A stretch of DNA of 64,000 nt from DTU098 sp964498525 (lineage in GTDB: Bacteria > Bacillota > Desulfotomaculia > Desulfotomaculales > Pelotomaculaceae), in NCBI GenBank assembly GCA_964498525.1, contig CAZCGU010000013.1:31725-95724 (forward strand), written 5' to 3'. Positions 60,721 to 64,000 of this stretch are shown one piece after another (position 1 is the stretch's first letter; each line of letters opens with the position of its first letter). A program made the position numbers and the translations under genes. The notes beneath the pieces are model-generated. The model did no database searches. It saw only the letters and a program-made list of their open reading frames with translations, and was not told the DNA's origin.

Positions 60721-63717
60721 ATGAGCGGATTGTACAAAGGACGTATAGGCCGAAGTTTCTTAAAAGCCACGTCCCTGCTGGTCGCCCTGGCTCTGCTGTG
60801 CTCACTTTTGCCGGCGCAGGCCCCTGCCCGGACCGGTGCAGATATCGCTGTGGCAAGCATTGGGGTAATGGCGGGGGAAACGGGTGATCTTGCCCCCGCG
60901 CAGGACATAACAGCGGACGGTTCCTACATTGTGCAAGTTGGGGTCAACAATAGCGGCGAAGAGGCTGCGGGCTTGAGCGTGGTCCTATACCAGGCGGAAG
61001 CAGGAACGGAAACCGCCATTGTCGGAACCCAGGCTGTGGACAACCTGGCTGCCGGCGCGGAGATTGCCCTGGACTTTCCCTGGACACCCCGGGCGGCCGG
61101 CGAGTATCACCTGAAGGCAGCTGTCAGCGCCGGCGGGGAAGAACTGGCTGCCGGTGAGATCACCGCAACGGTGGAGGATGCGCAGGTCGAGGCAGGGGAA
61201 AAAGAGGAAATGGAAGAGACGGGGAAAAAAACCGCCTCGAAGGGTCTGGAGGACAACAGCGCCCCCACGCTGAAAAGCGGCGTTTCCGCCACAGCGTACG
61301 CCGCAGTGCAGATCAACACTGCTTACACACTGGATCTGAGCGATATTTTTGAAGACGCCGAAAGCGATCCCCTTACCTACACGGTAAAAGTGGATGAAGC
61401 GGATCCTGCGGCGGCTGATGTCAGCTACAGCTATACCCCGAGCGAGCCCGGCCAGACAATCCTGGCTTTTACCGCCAGCGACGGCGCGGCCGAATCGGAA
61501 ATCTATACTGTCACACTGACGGTGTCCGGCAATATGCTGATGGCCGGCGCCGGGAGCGCTCTCACCTTCAAAGTGACACCGTCGACGAACCAGGTGGCCT
61601 TCTACGCCACCACCGGCTTCGACAGTGATGGTTACGATCTTTACGATCCGAGTTCTCCGCTGGTTGCCGCCGATAAAGGAGTGGCAGGCAGCTATCGTGT
61701 TTACGAGGTGCAGGCGCCGGATACAGTTTCGACCATCAGCTTCCGCGGCACAGACGCTTCCGGCAACGCGCTGGGAGGAATGACTGTCGACCTGGACGAC
61801 GCCGCGGACGGGGTCATCTTCCTGCGTCAGGCGGAGCTGTCTGTAAGCAAAATAGGGGATAGCTACCCGACTGCAAATCAAGCCAAGTTTATGATCAAGG
61901 ACGCCGACTATATGACTGCCACCTGCGGTGGCTCTTATGTCGCCGGCACAGGACGGACCTGGTACCGTTATCTGCTCTTCGCGGGCGGGAACGCGGAGCT
62001 CTACACCTATTTCACGGTGCCCCAGGGCCCGCTGGCGGATACTTATGCCACAGGTTTTGGGCCTTATAAAACTGTTATGAACGAACCATCAATAATGTCC
62101 GCATTCATGTCGCTTCCGCTGCAGTACAGCTATACCGTTACGGCGCCCATAAGGGCCAAGGTACAGATTTTCCAGCAGCTTCGTAATTTTTCCGCGGTGC
62201 TGATCGATGAGACCGGCCAGACGGACAACGGCGATGGCACGGCCAGCCACACTTACAGACTTCCGGGAGAAAACAGCAGCCTGAGCTACCGCGTATCCAT
62301 GGACGGCAAAATCACCAAAGCCGGTTATCTCCCCTCCCTTTCGGCGAACGGCGACATGACGGTCACCTGGACCGAAACCGACGCTCCCGCTGATACGCGT
62401 GCAAACGACGTGGACAGCCAGGTGCTCGCAGGCAGGCTGGAAGAGAGTGTGCTTTTAAACGTCAATTCACAAAACTACCTGGAGCTTGTCCCGGGCGAAA
62501 CCTTCAGGCTTCGCGCCTACCGCGTCTGGCAGATCGTTAACACAGACACGGCCAATATCATGATCGAGCCGGATTTCCACTGTAACGTTATCTCCGACGG
62601 CAATGTTGTTTCGATTAATCCTGTTACGGAAGGAAACGGCAACGGGTCAGGCAACTGGCTGGACATCACCGCGCTCAGGGCGGGCACGGCGCTTATTGAA
62701 ATCAGCTATGACGCCATCGACATCGGCGGCGACACGTCATTTACCGGCGTTTACGCAGCTTCCGATCCCCGGCGCACGGGGTTGTTGGTCATCAAAGTCG
62801 GAGCTGCCGGTACAGCCGGCATCGACCTGGGTATCGGAAGTTGGGACGCGGAATACGATACCCTGTATTTCAACGGCGCATCCGGCGAATTCAAGCTGAG
62901 CCCCAGCGTCAGCGGAAGCAGTGTCGGCAGCGTGACGGTGCTGAACAATCCGACCGCCGGCGGCAGCTGGACCGATCTCACTGCTGCAGACGGTGTATAT
63001 ACGGCGGCCATCACTCCGGGCAATAACATCCTGCGGATCGCCGCCGGGGATGCGGTGGAGTATCAAATCGTCAGAGGCGCGGCTGTGACCACGGTGATCG
63101 AAAACGTGACCGATCCGGGCAGGCCGGCGGAAAGCGGCGATACGGTTAAAGTATCCTTTGAGGGGCTGTATATGCCCATCCCCAAATTCAGCGGCATCTA
63201 TAACCCCGGCTACCACGACAAACCGGGTGACGGGCATTACATCGCCTACACCCTTGGTCCGGGCGTAACCCTCGTATCCCAAGAGCATGAACAGTATAAC
63301 TTTATCAGCAAGCATGCCCTTACGCTGACAGTGGCGGGTGATGGTCCTTACCCCATGACCGGCGGCCATATTTTCTTCAACGTGATGGGCGTTTCAGAGC
63401 CGGTGGGCGGACACCGGCTGCTCAACGACGCCGGCGCAGGCGCCAATTTCAGCGCAGTTTCCACTTATCATAACCGCAGCATTCTGCCGGATGTCACCCT
63501 TGGCTTAACTTCACCCGCCGTAAAACCAGGCGACATCAACGGCAACGGCTATGTGAACAGTGCGGACGCCACCCTGTTGGCCCGATATCTCGTGGGGCTT
63601 GCCAGTCTCACGGATGATCAGACGGCGGCGGCGGATACCAACGGCAACAGCTATGTGAACAGTGCGGACGCCACCCTGTTGGCCCGATATCTCGTGGGAC
63701 TCATACAGGAATTCTAA
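60721..63717 (+). CDS. Secreted protein with C-terminal type I dockerin
   Basis: A 998-residue protein from ATG 60721 after GGAGGGATG. In order: signal peptide (about 1-35; LLVALALLCSLLPAQAPA), a CARDB-like adhesion domain (about 38-150), an acidic linker, a cadherin-like domain (about 185-272), a large unassigned region (about 280-920) and two dockerin repeats (about 937-997), each with GNGYVNSADATLLARYLVG or the near-identical GNSYVNSADATLLARYLVG. The D/N residues of the calcium loop are in place. The dockerin should bind a cohesin such as that of the operon 3 giant protein. It lies behind a B12 riboswitch; B12 binding itself is unproven. Confidence 0.85.
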   Translation: MSGLYKGRIGRSFLKATSLLVALALLCSLLPAQAPARTGADIAVASIGVMAGETGDLAPAQDITADGSYIVQVGVNNSGEEAAGLSVVLYQAEAGTETAIVGTQAVDNLAAGAEIALDFPWTPRAAGEYHLKAAVSAGGEELAAGEITATVEDAQVEAGEKEEMEETGKKTASKGLEDNSAPTLKSGVSATAYAAVQINTAYTLDLSDIFEDAESDPLTYTVKVDEADPAAADVSYSYTPSEPGQTILAFTASDGAAESEIYTVTLTVSGNMLMAGAGSALTFKVTPSTNQVAFYATTGFDSDGYDLYDPSSPLVAADKGVAGSYRVYEVQAPDTVSTISFRGTDASGNALGGMTVDLDDAADGVIFLRQAELSVSKIGDSYPTANQAKFMIKDADYMTATCGGSYVAGTGRTWYRYLLFAGGNAELYTYFTVPQGPLADTYATGFGPYKTVMNEPSIMSAFMSLPLQYSYTVTAPIRAKVQIFQQLRNFSAVLIDETGQTDNGDGTASHTYRLPGENSSLSYRVSMDGKITKAGYLPSLSANGDMTVTWTETDAPADTRANDVDSQVLAGRLEESVLLNVNSQNYLELVPGETFRLRAYRVWQIVNTDTANIMIEPDFHCNVISDGNVVSINPVTEGNGNGSGNWLDITALRAGTALIEISYDAIDIGGDTSFTGVYAASDPRRTGLLVIKVGAAGTAGIDLGIGSWDAEYDTLYFNGASGEFKLSPSVSGSSVGSVTVLNNPTAGGSWTDLTAADGVYTAAITPGNNILRIAAGDAVEYQIVRGAAVTTVIENVTDPGRPAESGDTVKVSFEGLYMPIPKFSGIYNPGYHDKPGDGHYIAYTLGPGVTLVSQEHEQYNFISKHALTLTVAGDGPYPMTGGHIFFNVMGVSEPVGGHRLLNDAGAGANFSAVSTYHNRSILPDVTLGLTSPAVKPGDINGNGYVNSADATLLARYLVGLASLTDDQTAAADTNGNSYVNSADATLLARYLVGLIQEF

Positions 63718-63995
63718 CAGCCTGTCCAGCCACGCAAAGGGTAAGTGGAGAAAATAACCGGATAGAACCCCAATAGCGCCTGCGGCGGAAAACAAGGATA
63801 TCCGTTCCTGCCGCCGGCTTCGGGTCAATACAATCCTTGGTCCCTGCCATACAAAAAATGCTGACGTATAGGTGGAAGATTTCAAAGCGCAAGTCGAAGA
63901 CAGCATGGACTTGACGCGAAAAAGTTGGGAGAAAGGAATACCGGCAAGGCAAAAGTTAAAACCGAAACAAAGAAAAAAGGAGGGAAGACCAACTC
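63718..63995. other. Gap at the right end
   Basis: About 280 bases. A frame from GTG 63871 (VEDFKAQVEDSMDLTRKSWE) runs open to the end of the window, but it has no recognised family and competes with the better start at 63996. No terminator is clear. Confidence 0.35.
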
Positions 63996-64000
63996 ATGAA
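63996..64000 (+). CDS. Start of the next gene (cut by window end)
   Basis: ATG 63996 is preceded by the strong ribosome site AAAAAAGGAGGG at a usual distance. Only the first codon and two bases of the next are visible. Confidence 0.5.

Overview
The window looks like part of a chromosome from an anaerobic, spore-former-type Firmicute of the Peptococcaceae/Desulfotomaculum/Pelotomaculum kind. This is inferred from the DUF1659-DUF2922-YvrJ small-gene trio, S-layer homology (SLH) anchors, AGGAGG-type ribosome binding sites with very frequent TTG/GTG starts, many cobalamin (B12) riboswitches, and GTPase/DUF364 genes typical of that group. No tRNA, rRNA or CRISPR array was seen.

Layout. 1-4.3 kb: end of a glycosyltransferase, a second glycosyltransferase, VanZ and a DUF2889-like gene. 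4.6-5.9 kb: DUF1659, DUF2922 and a 50-codon YvrJ gene, followed by repeat-rich non-coding DNA to 6.8 kb. 6.8-18.9 kb: an SLH protein, a Ca2+-type P-type ATPase with an odd internal tandem repeat, a PII-like/DUF1538/DUF1538 operon, a nitroreductase, a MacA-MacB-type efflux set and a TDT transporter. 19-25.4 kb: stand-alone hisF with a reiterated start region, sfsA, msrAB, and a GTPase/ABC-ATPase/DUF364 trio. 25.5-28.8 kb (minus strand): corrinoid adenosyltransferase, then a B12 riboswitch in front of a hypothetical gene and a tandem nitrilase.

29.1-63.7 kb is the striking part. It reads as a B12-regulated cell-surface capture and import locus. Operon 1 (29.1-40.2 kb) has a B12 riboswitch, two SLH-anchored proteins with transcobalamin-like alpha-barrel repeats (one also carrying a DUF4430 transcobalamin-like C-terminal domain), a membrane-tethered DUF4430 protein, a complete ECF transporter (T, fused A-A', S) and a membrane-anchored seven-repeat beta-propeller. 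Operon 2 (40.8-47.7 kb) repeats the scheme with the alpha and DUF4430 parts on separate proteins and an A-A'-S ECF fusion. Operon 3 (50.3-57.0 kb) has a B12 riboswitch, a secreted DUF4430 protein and a giant protein combining InlB-like, DUF4430, cohesin-like and dockerin-like modules. Operon 4 (59.7-63.7 kb) has a B12 riboswitch and a 998-residue protein ending in a two-repeat type I dockerin.

A roughly 100-base promoter-plus-hairpin element of unknown identity occurs four times, always at the head of these B12-linked units. The 47.8-59.7 kb part is also peppered with Rpn-type nuclease genes and fragments, including a near-identical 1.1-kb direct duplication that brackets operon 3. My working model, an inference, is that B12 is caught at the S-layer by transcobalamin/intrinsic-factor-like proteins, possibly assembled by cohesin-dockerin contacts, handed to membrane-tethered DUF4430 and propeller proteins, and imported by the ECF transporters.
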